This document shows positions 1 through 10,884 of a stretch of DNA of 64,000 nucleotides, piece by piece (the first letter of the stretch is position 1; each line of letters opens with the position of its first letter). The notes beneath the pieces were generated by a model. The model saw only the letters and a program-made list of their open reading frames with translations. It had not been told where the DNA came from and ran no database searches. Source of the DNA: Brienomyrus brachyistius. Taxonomy: Eukaryota > Chordata > Actinopteri > Osteoglossiformes > Mormyridae. Location of the stretch: positions 139,001 to 203,000 of the forward strand of contig NW_026042479.1 in NCBI RefSeq assembly GCF_023856365.1, in the 5' to 3' direction. Position numbers and translations under genes: made by a program.

Positions 1-1
1 T

Positions 2-181
2 GAGGCGCTTCTGTTCAACATGAGGAAGCGGGGACGGAAAGGAGGAAGAACGGAACCGGATTTTACCGGACCTTATGTCATCCAGGCAATATGTGGCAAG
101 CTGGTTACACTGTCTAATTCTGAAGGGGCAACTTTAAAGAACAAATACAATGTAAACCACATACAGAAGGAGCCAAACTGA
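2..181 (+). pseudogene. Integrase C-terminal fragment of a transposon (partial at window edge)
   Basis: An open frame enters from the left edge and ends at TGA 179-181. It encodes about 59 residues including RKRGRKGGR, DFTGPYVI and LVTLSNSEG. This basic stretch followed by a small beta-rich domain is what one sees after the catalytic core of integrases in Ginger/KRBA2-like and Gypsy-like elements, where it helps bind DNA. The catalytic residues would lie to the left of the window, so activity cannot be judged. The stop falls about 90 bases before the left arm of a large inverted repeat, consistent with the end of an element. Family level is inference. Confidence 0.55.
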
Positions 182-787
182 TGTCCCAAGTCAGGAATCA
201 CACAAGGTGCCAGAAGAGTATAAGACCAGTAAACCTCCCTCTAGCGCAGAGCTTCTGACAATCGAGAAGGATGCTGACAGTTGAAAAAAAACTCATGTCT
301 GTGTGTTATGAAAGAATATCAATAAATGTTTCCGAAAGGGGATGACTCATTTGGTAATTATTTACGGCTTATGTTATGGCTGCCAATTTACAGTCTTTAC
401 TGAAGTCTGACTTCTTTTGAGTCACCTTTAATATAGATTGGACACTCTCTATGCAATGTGCAATACTTACATAGATGGTAAATGTTTACCTGCTTGCACA
501 GATGGATGATTAGGTAATTAGTGTAAGTGTGTGTGTGTGTTCAATCGCATGTATGTCCAAGGTCCATAGTAAATAATATACACTGATCAAGAGATGCCCG
601 AAAGTGGATAAAAGAGGACATTAGTGGGTGTATCACTTAGTGTAACGCGTGCAGGAAAATGAGCAGGACTGCAAGCCATATAATGACCCTTGTCTAGCTC
701 TTAATACAGTATGCATACAGTGATGTATCTACAATGGACAGCTACTATGAGCAGATAGCACAGTACAGGTGCTTATAAGATCTGTAT

Positions 788-1145
788 GCTATTTCCATCC
801 ATCCATCCATTGTCCAAACCGCTTATCCTACTGGGTCGTGGGGGGTCTGGAGCCTATCCCGGAAGCAATGGGCACGAGGCAGGGAACAACCCAGGATGGG
901 GAGCCAGCCCATCACAGGGCACACTCACACACTATTCACTCATACATGCATACCTACGGGCAATTTAGTAACTCCAGTTAGCCTCAGCATATTCTCAGCA
1001 TATTCTTGGACTGCGGGAGGAAACCCCACGACGACATGGGGAGAACATGCAAACTCCACACCCATGTGACCCAGGCAGAGACTCGAACCCGGGTCCCAGA
1101 GGTGTGAGGCAACAGTGCTAACCACTGCACCACCATGCCGCCCCC
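788..1145 (+). repeat. SINE-like interspersed repeat (CATCCATCC family)
   Basis: It begins with a CATC tract, continues CCGCTTATCCTACTGGG and ends with CACTGCACCACCATGCCGCC. This is a very common fish interspersed unit. Other copies in the window lie at about 2152-2366 (minus), 13886-14057 (two heads), 20281-20556 (minus) and 32365-32505 (minus). Short open frames across these copies are not genes. Confidence 0.8.
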
Positions 1146-2151
1146 TGTATGCTATTTCATTCTATAAAAAGAAACTTACTGTACTGTACAATAAAGTATT
1201 TCACCACTGCTTCTTCCTCAGCTCCCACTGTTTGCTAGCACATGCATCTTTTGATTTCTTAGTGCAATCTGTGCTTTATTTTTTTTTTGTGAAATGTAAG
1301 TGCAGTATCTGTTTATTAAGTGCTGTGGTTTAATATGTACATTATTATTTCAGTACTGTGTATACTGTCCTTAATGTCTTGCCTCTCTCGTATAACTTGA
1401 GATATGCCCAAATTGACTTGCAACAAGTGGTCCTGGTTCCAAATGCGGAAGGCGATGGATACCTGTATTTTATATGCTGTAGTGTGCTGGGTGTCAGACA
1501 TTGCAATGCACCTTGCTTTGATCTTGACCTGTTAGATCAGAGGGAGGTAATCTTATCCAGAAAGGGCCACTGTGTATGATGGTTTTCACTGCAACTCTCT
1601 GAACAGCGAACCTAACAGTTATCCCAATACCTTGATCTTGCTAGCATATTTAAATGTGTACCTATTCAGGAATAGAGTGGTGAAGGCATTCAGAGGAGGA
1701 CTGATGATTATCAGAGGGAACAAAGGGGCTGGGTACTTGTCAGTATCCAGTAGAACCACCAGACTCCTACACTGAATGGTTCTGGATGTGGCACAGACGT
1801 TAATCCCTCTGTATTAGGGGATCCGTCTCCAGTTTGTACTCTTCTAGTTAATAGGTAGATTATCAGGCAGTTTTTCACCCTAGTCCAGTACTCATTGACA
1901 GCCTAATACACCGTGTTTCAGTTTGTCTTGATAGTCAATACATGTCACAGGATGTACATTACTCTGATGGGCAGGCCCTCTTACATATGATGGAAATTGC
2001 AATACCTACTTTTGAAAGAAAATAGAAAAATTATTTTCCCACGGTCTACTAGCAGCTTTTAGATGTTAATTCTTCATAAAAATAATTTGACTTGATCCAA
2101 TGTGTTTTTAATACAAACAATTACCACACAAAGCTGCTAGTTTCCTCCGGT

Positions 2152-2366
2152 TTCCCCCCGCAGTCCAAAAACATGCTGAGGCTAATTGGAGTAGCTAAAT
2201 TTACCGTAGGTGTGCATGTGTGAGTGAATGGTGTGTGAGTGTGAGCTGTGATGGGCTGGCCCCCCATCCTGGGTTCTTCCCTGCCTCGTGCCCATTGATT
2301 CCGGGATAGACTCCGGACCCCCTGTGACCCAGTAGGATAAGCGGTTTGGACAATGGATGGATGGAA
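2152..2366 (-). repeat. SINE-like interspersed repeat, reverse copy
   Basis: Reverse-complement copy of the CATCCATCC unit lying in the right arm of the large inverted repeat. It ends at the GGATGGATGG tract near 2366 and is 5'-truncated compared with the copy at 788-1145. Confidence 0.75.
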
Positions 2367-2906
2367 ATAGCATACAGATTAAGCACCTGTACTGTGCTAT
2401 CTGCTTATAGTAGCTGTCCATTGTAGATACATCACTGTATGCATACTGTATTAAGAGCTAGATAAGGACAGTGGGTCATTATATGGCTTGCAGTCCTGCT
2501 CATTTTCCTGCACCCGTTACACTAAGTGATACACCCACTAATGTCCTCTTTCATCCACTTTCAGGCATCTCTTGATCAGTGTATATTACTTACTATGGAC
2601 CTTGGACATACATGCGATTGGACACACACACACACACACACACACACACTTACACTAATTACCTAATCAACCATCTGTGCAAGCAAGTAAACATGTACCA
2701 TCTATATAAGTATTGTACATAGCATAGAGAGTGTCCAATCTATATTAAAGGTGACTCGAAAGAAGTCAGACTTTAGTAAAGACTGTAAATTTCTCAGCCA
2801 TAACATAAGCCGTAAATAATTACCAAATGAGTCATCCCCTTTCGGAAACATTTATTGATATTCTTTCATAACACACAGACATGAGTTTTTTTTCAACTGT
2901 CAGCAT

Positions 2907-4850
2907 CCGATCCAAACGGGATTCCCATTTCCTTTCTGTGGGATCCAACAGAACACGGGCTGACCATCAGTCAACATGTCTTCAACCGTGCAGGACAGGA
3001 CCCAGTCCAGGCCAAACCTCACGGTGCTGGTGTTAATAAAAAAAATGTAAGGAACATGCAGCTGCAGCTCACACACAAACACAGTCCACAGCATCCAGAA
3101 AAAGGTCAGGCCTTTTTCTTCTTTAGCTGACTCCGCCCAGACCTCGCCCCCTTTCTGGGCGCCTCGCACTATGCCTTTGAACTGGCCCTGCAGCTTGGCC
3201 CGTTTCCTGTTTCCCAATGCAAGTCATAAGATTCACCCGTAAATGATATTTTGAATCGGAACGATATTTATTACTATTGTTTAGATTAAATATATAACGG
3301 TTTAATGATTGAATATAACTTGATATTGTTGTTTGTGTTGTTTAGTTTGAGGTTCTAGTTTCTGTCTTTATCCGCTTTCGTTTCAGTAGGCAGCTGGTTC
3401 ATCCCAGGCTCAGGGTCTCTCTGCTCTTCATCAAACCCACACCCCCAGTTTGGGAGCACCCTCTCCCTCTCCTCCCCCCACGGCTGTGACTGTTACTCCT
3501 CCTTGAGGAGTAACTGCTCCGCCCCCTATCCCAGCCCCTATACCCACAGGAGTGCATCACCCAGTGAGCCGCCGCCCTGCCTGTCCCCTCACACAAGCAC
3601 ACACTGAAATCATGGTCCTAAGCTCTCTGTGTGGGTCACCACGATAGTACAGCACACCGACGATTACCCTCTGACTGAATCAGAATCAGCTTTATTTGGC
3701 CAAGTATGTTCACACATATTGGGAATAGTTAGACATTTAATCAAAATAATTAAGACAAGACATAAACATACAGTTCTGTTGATATGCGACGCATATAACC
3801 TCTGCATTCACAGCACTGCTTCAGTTATCGAAGAGCAAATTTCCAAAACTCACTCAGTCCGATAACCTAAAGTAATAAGTCATAATCCTCTTCATACGTT
3901 GCAGTAATGGGAATGAAATCTCACTCAGTGTTTATGTAATGGAGCAATGGAATTTCGTGAAATTTCCAAAAGTCCACAGAAATATTTAGAAAAACATTCC
4001 TGCAGACTGAGTTTTTGATATTTGCTTTTCAATTAACACAATTTTCTTCAGTCTGAGGTTTAACAGAATTCAGCCATATGCTGTTCAAAAAAAACTACAC
4101 AGAACAAAAACAGAATGGACTTTACATCTGTCTGAAAGGAAAGTTGACACAGGCTGCAGCAGTGAACAAATCAATCAATGTATTAAAGTTAGGCATTAAG
4201 TAACTGGAGGCAGTATATACATAACATGATAACATGCCTTTTCTGTATTGACCATATTAAGGACGCTGTAACACTGCCCACCACATACCTGCTTCATTTA
4301 TTGTTTTATACTTGCAGCTGCTTATTCAGACAGCTCGTCTACCTGTCTGTCCATGTTGCCCTCCCATGACAACTGGTCCAGCCTACAGGTGCCGTCCCAT
4401 TCCGGCATGTTACCCATGAGTCATAGCGGCACCTCCGGGAGCAGCTCCAGGTGAGCCCGTGCCTCCCCTCCCCCACCTGTCCCCATGCTGAGTCTCGGGC
4501 CCCCGTCTTCCCTCTTGTTCTCGCCTATACCCACATCCTGGCCTGTGTCTGCATCGTCTCACCTCGTTAACAGGACTTTCGCCTTCTTCTGTCCTGATCC
4601 ATTCAGGCCCATCATTCTGGGACATGCTTTGATTTATTTCGCCATAGTTACTCTTTGTTTTCCTTTGTACTTTGCACTCTACAAGTAAAATGAATAAAAA
4701 ATAGGCATTATTTTGATATTGTTTTAGTACAGTGACACTAGTATATTTGTTGTTGTTTCCAGGCAACACTGCATGCTGATTTAACGTCTTTCCTTAATCT
4801 CCACCCCATTGCTCACACACAGCCAGTATCCCAGTTTGTGGTCAATGAGC
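2907..4850. other. No gene recognised; minor repeat debris
   Basis: A 105-codon open frame on minus (2900-3217) resembles nothing I recognise and has no exon partners. A common fish dispersed sequence (AATCAGAATCAGCTTTATT) occurs at about 3680. The rest is AT-rich non-coding sequence with short accidental frames. Confidence 0.5.
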
Positions 4851-4911
4851 TCCTCCTCACTCACCCCAGTCTCCTAGTCCAGTGGAATGTCCAACAGCTT
4901 GGGCTCTCAGT

Positions 4912-5190
4912 TCCTGCGTGTCATGCCCGGCTCGTCCGCTCCTCCTGTGTGCCACGCCCCCTGATTACCCACGTGTTTTCTCCCGATTTGTACCCAGCTG
5001 TATCTAGTTAATTTGCTCAGTCCTGTGTATTTCAGTCCGTGTCTTACCTGAGTCCAGTGTCTGTCATTGATGTTTGTATGCGTGAGATGTTTCCCCGTCC
5101 GCGCTTCCTAATTAAACTCCCGTTTTTGCCTGTCCGCTTGCTCCTTGCACGCCTTGCCCGCACGATCGCCTGCCTGCTTGTACCCGATCG
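4912..5190 (+). mobile_element. 3' tail of a proline-rich retroelement (copy 1, tail only)
   Basis: The stretch shares its order of motifs (GTGTGCCACGCCCCCTGATT, then CCACGTGT, then a TCCTAATTAAA-like polyadenylation region) with the ends of the elements at 23285-23860 and 42959-44190. Only the non-coding tail is left; the reading frame that ends here in the other copies is not open. Naming it a retroelement is inference from dispersed copies with a shared 3' end. Confidence 0.55.
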
Positions 5191-5390
5191 TGACACTGCG
5201 CAGCTCTACAACTCATTACCCAGGGCTCTCGCACCCGGCCACAGTGCCCCTCTCAGGCTCCCCGCTGTATGACAGCACTGCCCCATCGGAAGTTCATGAA
5301 GCCTCACAGTACGACGCCTCTCCCCACGCGCGCTTAGCCACCACCGGGACTCCCATCACTCCTCCTTCCCTGTAGGGCGGCGCACTTCCA

Positions 5391-6660
5391 TTATTATTAC
5401 AGTTTCTACTGTCACTCTGTTGCTTTTCCTGGTGCTGGACTTTTGACAGATAAATACATTATTTGTTGCATTCAGTGACAAAAGATTGGTCTGTTTAACA
5501 CCCTCAGTCTCCACCCTATGAGCCCCTTGTTGGCGGCAGAATCAGGAAGATGTCGGAGAAAGCAGAGGTAAAGTGAATAGTCACCTCGACAATAATGTGG
5601 AAACCGCTAATGGTGATCATGCCTGTGTGGGTGAAATGGATCACCACAGTATAAGCGGATGATGATTATAGACGATTTTTCCCTTTTTCTTTATGTCTGT
5701 TTACCATCTAATAGGCATTTTTTTTCTTTGGGATGCGTCTAGGTCAGATACGACCAAAATATTTTTCTCATTTCAGAAGTGAAAAAAAATATTGCTCTCA
5801 GATTCTGTTCAGTTGTAGTTTTTTAAAATAATGTACCTTGATTTGTGTTTGTTTAAAATGCCATTACCTGTTGCTTACTGGGCCGCTGAAAATGTCTGGC
5901 CCAGCTAAATTTCTTGGTTTAAATATCTGGCCCAACTACTTTCCAGACCTGGACTAGCCCTACTGAATCATACACTAATGTTATTCTGTTATGTGGGCTG
6001 TTGTGATAGGGAGATTTGCTGGATGCTGCACGACGGGTGGTGTCCCTGCTGCAGAATGCCCTGTCTGAAGCAGCACCTAGAGACAGTGAGGGTTGTTGTT
6101 ATCACCTTAATATTGTATATACGCAATCTGTTATTTCTTAACTAATATAATTGTAAGGTATTCTTCTAATATATTGTGCACAGCCAACAAAAAAGAGAAA
6201 AATGCAAAACCAAAGGAAGGCTTTCTTTTCTCTTAAAAGTCTTTTTTCTAAACCAACTGAGAGTCAGTTAGAGGGGTGTTCATTATCAGTATTGTTGCTG
6301 GCATTTCTGAAAATGTGCCAATTTTAGTCAAGTGGCTACTTTTCAAATGCAGTCCCTGGCCAAGATGAAGAAAGTTCATGAAGACTACATGATAATATTA
6401 AGCACTGACATAACAAACAACATTTTTTACATGCAAAATATACAGGAAATATACACTGCAACAGGCTAGGATAGACAAATAACCAAATACACTTGCAAGC
6501 CTGACCACTTTAGACCCCAGATTAGAAAATTGGTGAATGAGCATATATTTTTTCCAAGTTTTGTTTTGCTTTCAAGTTCTCACAAATAAAAAAAAAAAAA
6601 AGATTTTCCCACTATAGCCAGATCCAGTTTCTGTGGGGGGCGGGGGGGGGTGACAATTTG
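5391..6660. other. No gene recognised
   Basis: AT-rich sequence. One short exon-like piece (6010-6089, AG before and GTGAGG after) is discussed among rejected items. A poly-A run lies at about 6588-6601 and a G-run at about 6636-6651. Confidence 0.45.
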
Positions 6661-6689
6661 TAGTAATAACTATTTCCTGCTGAAAACCA

Positions 6690-7501
6690 CTGGTAAACTA
6701 TCCACATGTCTCTGAATATCTGTGAGTCCCGAGACCTCCATGACAGATAGATATAAGTTGCTAGTGTTGATCGGCAGGAAATCTTCTCCAAAGCCCCACC
6801 ACCACCTCACACCAATCCACCCAGGGTTTACTCCAAATAAATTTGCTGGTAATACAAACCGGATCAACTTGTGGTTTGTGTCCACGTGTACTAGAGACAA
6901 AGGCCCTGGTACATTCTGCGTACAACACAGCCAAGACTTGACAACCTTTATATGATGCGCATGGAATCAACCCTATGCATGGAGGCTGCAACTCTTCTCC
7001 ACCGAACCCTGTAGCCCATTGACTGCAGCCTGCATTGACTATCCTGTAGCCTGCATTTGGTAGATCATTCTTGACAGAAGAAACCAAATTGTCAAGTTCC
7101 CTAACACAGAGCTCATACTCTTTTATTCTTCTTAAGATTGTTCTTCTTGAAACACCCATCAGTGTGGCTATGCAAGGCACAGGAAGTTGAGTATGGAGCA
7201 TTTCTTTCAAACATTGTTCTTCAATCAAAATCTTGGGTCGTCTATTGGTGGCAGCGACTTCCTGTGTGACACATGGGGCTGGACGTTCCAGATGTGCCCT
7301 CACAAGGTCAAAGAGCTCTTGCAAAGCCAGGGTGATAGCAGGAGGTACTTCAATGTGATTAGACAGGGCCTGCAGAAGATACAGCTCCTGATGACAAAGG
7401 AACTCCAGGTAATCCAAATTTAGTGGAGTCGCGCTGAATCCTATTTCTATTTTATGCAGAAGACTTTCGAGAAGGTGGTATCTGAGCTGTTCACAGAACA
7501 A
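6690..7501 (-). pseudogene. Broken integrase/transposase-like gene
   Basis: Reading minus, a 246-codon frame (7501 to 6761) contains a helix-turn-helix-like segment LMGVSRRTILRRIKEYEL, then ELDNLVSSVKNDLPNAGYR. A second frame near 6900-6850 reads SLVHVDTNHKLIR, which in intact relatives follows downstream and belongs to a DDE (rve-type) integrase core with its first catalytic Asp. The two pieces are out of frame, the intervening coding sequence is garbled, and the 3' part is lost. The order fits a fish family of integrase-core proteins that I know only as transposon-derived. I infer an inactive relic; the exact superfamily is unknown. Confidence 0.55.
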
Positions 7502-7988
7502 ATTATAGTTAATGAGGTGTCAAGATCTTGTCTCTGATCCACACACTAGGCCTACCATTCAAAAGTTTTAATTATGAAAATGAAATGTTTTTGTTTTGTG
7601 AGGTGCTTGTTCATGTATGATGATGTAGTGGCTGCTCTGTTTGACCGTGGTAAACCTTTTCACAAACAATATAAGTGAAGAAGTATGACATTAGATCTAA
7701 GGACCAGAGTATAATAAAGTTAAATAAAATCCATCAAAAACACTTACTCAGTGGAGATTCCAATGTAGTAGGCAGACAACTTTATGGCTTTAATAATGAG
7801 TGTATTTAGCAGCTACAAGGACAAAAGATATTATAAACCTCTCCATTTTAATGCTAATTTAATAAACATTAACAGATAGCACTTAAGGTGGTTTCGCCTA
7901 TAGTCTGCTAACACTAACCCGAGAACTAATATCTGAGGAGCGTTCTTCCCAGGATTTGAATTTATTAAATTGGCTTTGTGATGTTGTA
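7502..7988. other. No gene recognised
   Basis: AT-rich sequence between the integrase-like relic and the LTR-like region. No repeat or coding signal stands out. Confidence 0.4.
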
Positions 7989-7989
7989 T

Positions 7990-8775
7990 TAAGAAATTTT
8001 ATTCACAATGCAATTTACCGTACATTGGCCCATTCTTTTATATACGGTAAGACGAAGCGGGAAATTCGAGCGAGCGAGTGCTGTGCAGACGCGAGCGCGT
8101 AGAGGGGATGGGTTTTCAGCACTCGAGCACACGCACGCGCGTGGTTCGACTTTTGGCCCTAATTTAACGGCGAGCGAGTGAGTGAGTGCTGTGCAATCGC
8201 GAGCGCGTAGAGAGCATGGATTTTCTGTTTTTATGCGCACGACTTTTGGCACTAATTTAACGCCATAGAAATGTGTGTTTAAAAGGGGAGGAGATCGGGT
8301 TGCAGCGCTGGTGTGAGCGGTTTCTCCGGGCAGTTCGCTCGAGGCTAACGTGGCTTTGGGAACGTGGTGTACCCGTCACCCATGCCAGGGAAGAAATCAA
8401 AACCGAAATGCTAGGAATATGGACTTCATCTTACGTCAAGCGTTTTCCCCTCCATTGACGCCCATAAAGAAAAGGCTTAAAGTCCATATTCCTAGCATTT
8501 CGGTTTTGATTTCTTGTCAGGTAAGTCTTTATGGCCAGATACATTCGCGAGAAATTTGGTGATTTGTGGTGACTGTTTTAATACATTAAGTTGCGTTACG
8601 CATTTTCACATTAAGCGTTTTAGAATGTCCCGTGGCAGGTATCCCCTTCTATTGCCCTAGGGAGGGTTGTAACCCTCGTCTGTATATTAATAAAGAATAA
8701 TCCTTCTATTCCTGTCTCATGTATCTGGACCTCCCCAGCAATTTAACGAAATTTGGTGGCAGCGGTTACAAGTGA
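7990..8775 (+). mobile_element. LTR-like region with primer-site-like junction
   Basis: Two imperfect tandem units lie at about 8050-8250 (each with GCGAGCG...GCGCGTAGAG and CTAATTTAACG). A TTTAAAAGG promoter-like box follows at about 8277, then a polyadenylation-like TTAATAAAGAATAA near 8686, and a TTTGGTGGCAGCGGTTACAA sequence at about 8753. TGGTGGCAGCGG immediately after a repeat is typical of the primer-site start of fish Gypsy-like retroelements. No coding region follows, so this would be a solo or truncated LTR. The element class is inference; a matching second LTR is not in the window. Confidence 0.4.
8391..8515. repeat. Perfect 35-bp inverted repeat with 55-nt loop
   Basis: Bases 8391-8425 are exactly the reverse complement of 8481-8515. 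The loop holds TTACGTCA (cyclic-AMP-response-element-like). It lies inside the LTR-like region, downstream of the TTTAAAAGG box, so a transcript would form a strong hairpin. It might instead be a tiny foldback element of about 125 bp. Confidence 0.85.
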
Positions 8776-9206
8776 ACCCGTTTAAGTTTAGCGCTCATAC
8801 TTCCGTCCATATGTTTAAGACCCACCTTGGCTGACTTAGCTGAAATGTCCTGATTTCATAATCTTCAAATTTGTAATCTTTTCTCCTTCATCTAACTCCA
8901 TGTTTTTAACTTCTTGTCATTTTCTTGCCGTTTGACTCATAGAAAATTATCAGACTTAAATGACACGTCAGCCTGTGCAGACAGCGATTTCAATGTTTTA
9001 ATAAATTGGCCAGCAGGTGGGGGCAGTGCTCAATTTCATTAATGCCATTCAGAAAACTTTCAGGCTTTATGTCTTAATGAACAGCCTAGAAAAGGACAAA
9101 GCATTATATTACTGATGCATACAGCAGATCCCCAACTCAGGCTGTGTTGCATATTCTTAACAGTGCTACAGTATGTTCACACAGCCAGTACAAACAAACT
9201 TGCAAG
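8776..9206. other. No gene recognised
   Basis: Non-coding AT-rich sequence between the LTR-like region and the hAT MITE. Confidence 0.4.
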
Positions 9207-9214
9207 ATCTAGAC

Positions 9215-9519
9215 CAGGGGTCACCAACCTTTTTAAAACGGAGAGCTACTTCACGGGTACTGAGCCATACGAAGTTTGATATCAGTTTTAAACGCCCTCC
9301 TAAACATGTCTAAACTTCATGCATGATAAACATGTTTTAAATGCTTTTTTATATTCAATTTCAAATCTATATAAATGCAAATGTGATAGATTAGAAACAG
9401 GACAAAATTAAATTTTAGATGATGTTCGCTGGTGAGTTGTGCTATTTTATAGAACAGGTCCACGGGCAACTCATGTGGTCATTGGGGGCATCCTTGGGGC
9501 ACCATGTTGGTGACCCCTT
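9215..9519. mobile_element. hAT-type MITE with 8-bp target duplication
   Basis: A 305-bp non-coding element starts CAGGGGTCACCAAC and ends GTTGGTGACCCCTT, giving terminal inverted repeats of about 14 bp. It is flanked by the identical 8-bp direct repeat ATCTAGAC at 9207-9214 and 9520-9527. Eight-base target duplications and CAGGGG ends are characteristic of hAT elements. It encodes no transposase and would have moved in trans. Confidence 0.88.
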
Positions 9520-9779
9520 ATCTAGACCTACCACATCAGGTAGGAAGGTGCCTATTTCTACCAACTATTCAGACCATCAGACCCAAACCATACATTCAGT
9601 CATGCACAGGCACTCCACCAGAGGGCTCTACATTCTGTCCTACATCTGCTCACCTGTTAGACCCACACTCAGTCTCCATCCTGATTTCTACCTACTACTC
9701 GGACTATCTCACCAAAACCAGTCCTGTGGCCTGTTCTATGAAGCGGGGTTACTGGCTTATTGGGGAAACTTGTCGGATT

Positions 9780-9945
9780 TCTTGATCGGGACCTTCAACT
9801 GCTCTGCCATAGAGAGCATCCTAACATGCTGCCTTACGGTCTGGTATGCGGGCTGCTGGTGGCCTCCTACCACTCTGCCATAGAGAGCATCCTAACATAC
9901 GGCCTTACGGTGTGGTATTCGGGCTGCTGGTGGCCTCTATGACTT
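9780..9945 (+). pseudogene. LINE reverse-transcriptase fragment, tandemly doubled
   Basis: The phrase SAIESILT followed by LTVWY and GC, known from the C-terminal region of Rex1/CR1-type LINE ORF2, occurs twice in a row (about 9808-9873 and 9877-9942, roughly 70 bp apart). A short fragment left by retrotransposition and later local duplication. Confidence 0.55.
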
Positions 9946-10277
9946 TTTTTGTAGACAGTCCATCTGTGTGGTGCTGTTTGCACGAATTGTTTTGGGAAAT
10001 GCACTTACAGTTTTGCAGATGTTAAGGGTGATTCCAGAAATGCATCAAAGCAACTGAGGAACTGCAATGTCACTGTACAGTTACTTATAATGGGCGCCAA
10101 TGTAATGTGTAGAGTGGCAAATAAACTGATTCACCATTTACTCTCATGTACATCACTTAAAATGCTTGTTTTAAATGCAAATGTGTGAATGTAAATCTAA
10201 GCAGTAAAGCTACAATTTACATTCTGTTTGCATGGTGGAAAGAACATTTAATCTGCCTTTTAAGTGTGATTAGAAGA

Positions 10278-10502
10278 TCTAATGCCTGTGTGCTTGTAAT
10301 AAGATGGTCGCTGGTTCAAACCCAGCCACAGCACATCTCTGCGTCCTTGAGCGAGGCCCTTAACCCCCAGCTCACTGGGCATCACTATGGGTGGCTGCCC
10401 TTCGCAGACAACTTACTCTGTTTACTCTAAAAAAAAGAGAGCAAGTTGAGAGAGAAGTTAAGACAATTTCTCCACAGGGACCAATAAAGTATCAATTATT
10501 AT
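10278..10502 (+). repeat. tRNA-derived SINE
   Basis: It carries a promoter B-box-like GGTTCAAACCC, the common fish core GTCCTTGAGCGAGGCCCTTAA with CCCCAGCTCACTGGG, and a tail CACAGGGACCAATAAAGTAT. The close relative at 26870-27085 shares all three parts. Confidence 0.75.
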
Positions 10503-10884
10503 TACTGTATGAGAGACTGTCTAATATCAGATAGATAACAGACTCATACTGTGCTGAGCTTGTCTGAGAGAGATGATTAGCAAATGCTCTCCCACAGTAT
10601 CTCAGCACTCTGTACAAAGAACTTTATATGCTCAGTATCTGCTCCTGTTTATCTAATTGTTCTCATTTTAACTGGATGTTAAGGAGTAAATTAATAAACG
10701 TCATGTAAGTGCACATTAAAATGCTTTTTCACTGTTACTTAAGTTCCCATGTGAACAGCCAATCAGATCAGCCTGATGTGTGTCTCTCTGTTTCCTCTCT
10801 GTTTCCTGCCCTTTCATCCCGACCACGACCATGATCTCTCACTTAGCAGCAGAGCAGTTTATTCTAAACAGTGGAAGCACAAAA
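10503..10884 (+). promoter_or_regulatory. Upstream region of the NITR gene
   Basis: No gene. The 130 bases before the ATG contain TTTCCTC and TTTCCTG motifs (about 10790-10808) that resemble Ets/PU.1 sites common in leukocyte gene promoters. No TATA box is obvious. Function is inference only. Confidence 0.3.

Larger units (their letters stand above)
269..2906. repeat. Large inverted repeat: arms 269-1020 and 2152-2906
   Basis: The sequence from about 269 (GGATGCTGACAG) reappears reverse-complemented ending near 2906 (CTGTCAGCATCC). The match continues inward through a SINE-like unit in each arm to roughly 1020 and 2152. The arms differ by scattered substitutions and by a longer CA tract in the right arm (2622-2649). 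The central 1.1 kb (about 1021-2151) is not inverted; I see no gene in it. This could be the long terminal inverted repeats of a DNA element or a local inverted duplication. The integrase fragment sits just outside the left arm. Confidence 0.75.

Noticed and set aside
2900..3217. 105-codon minus-strand open frame with a hydrophobic stretch
   Set aside because: No recognisable domain and no conserved neighbours; it overlaps the end of an inverted repeat.
6010..6089. Exon-like piece with AG before and GTGAGG after, reading DLLDAARRVVSLLQNAL
   Set aside because: No partner exons and no recognised family; a single open piece of 80 bases is not enough.
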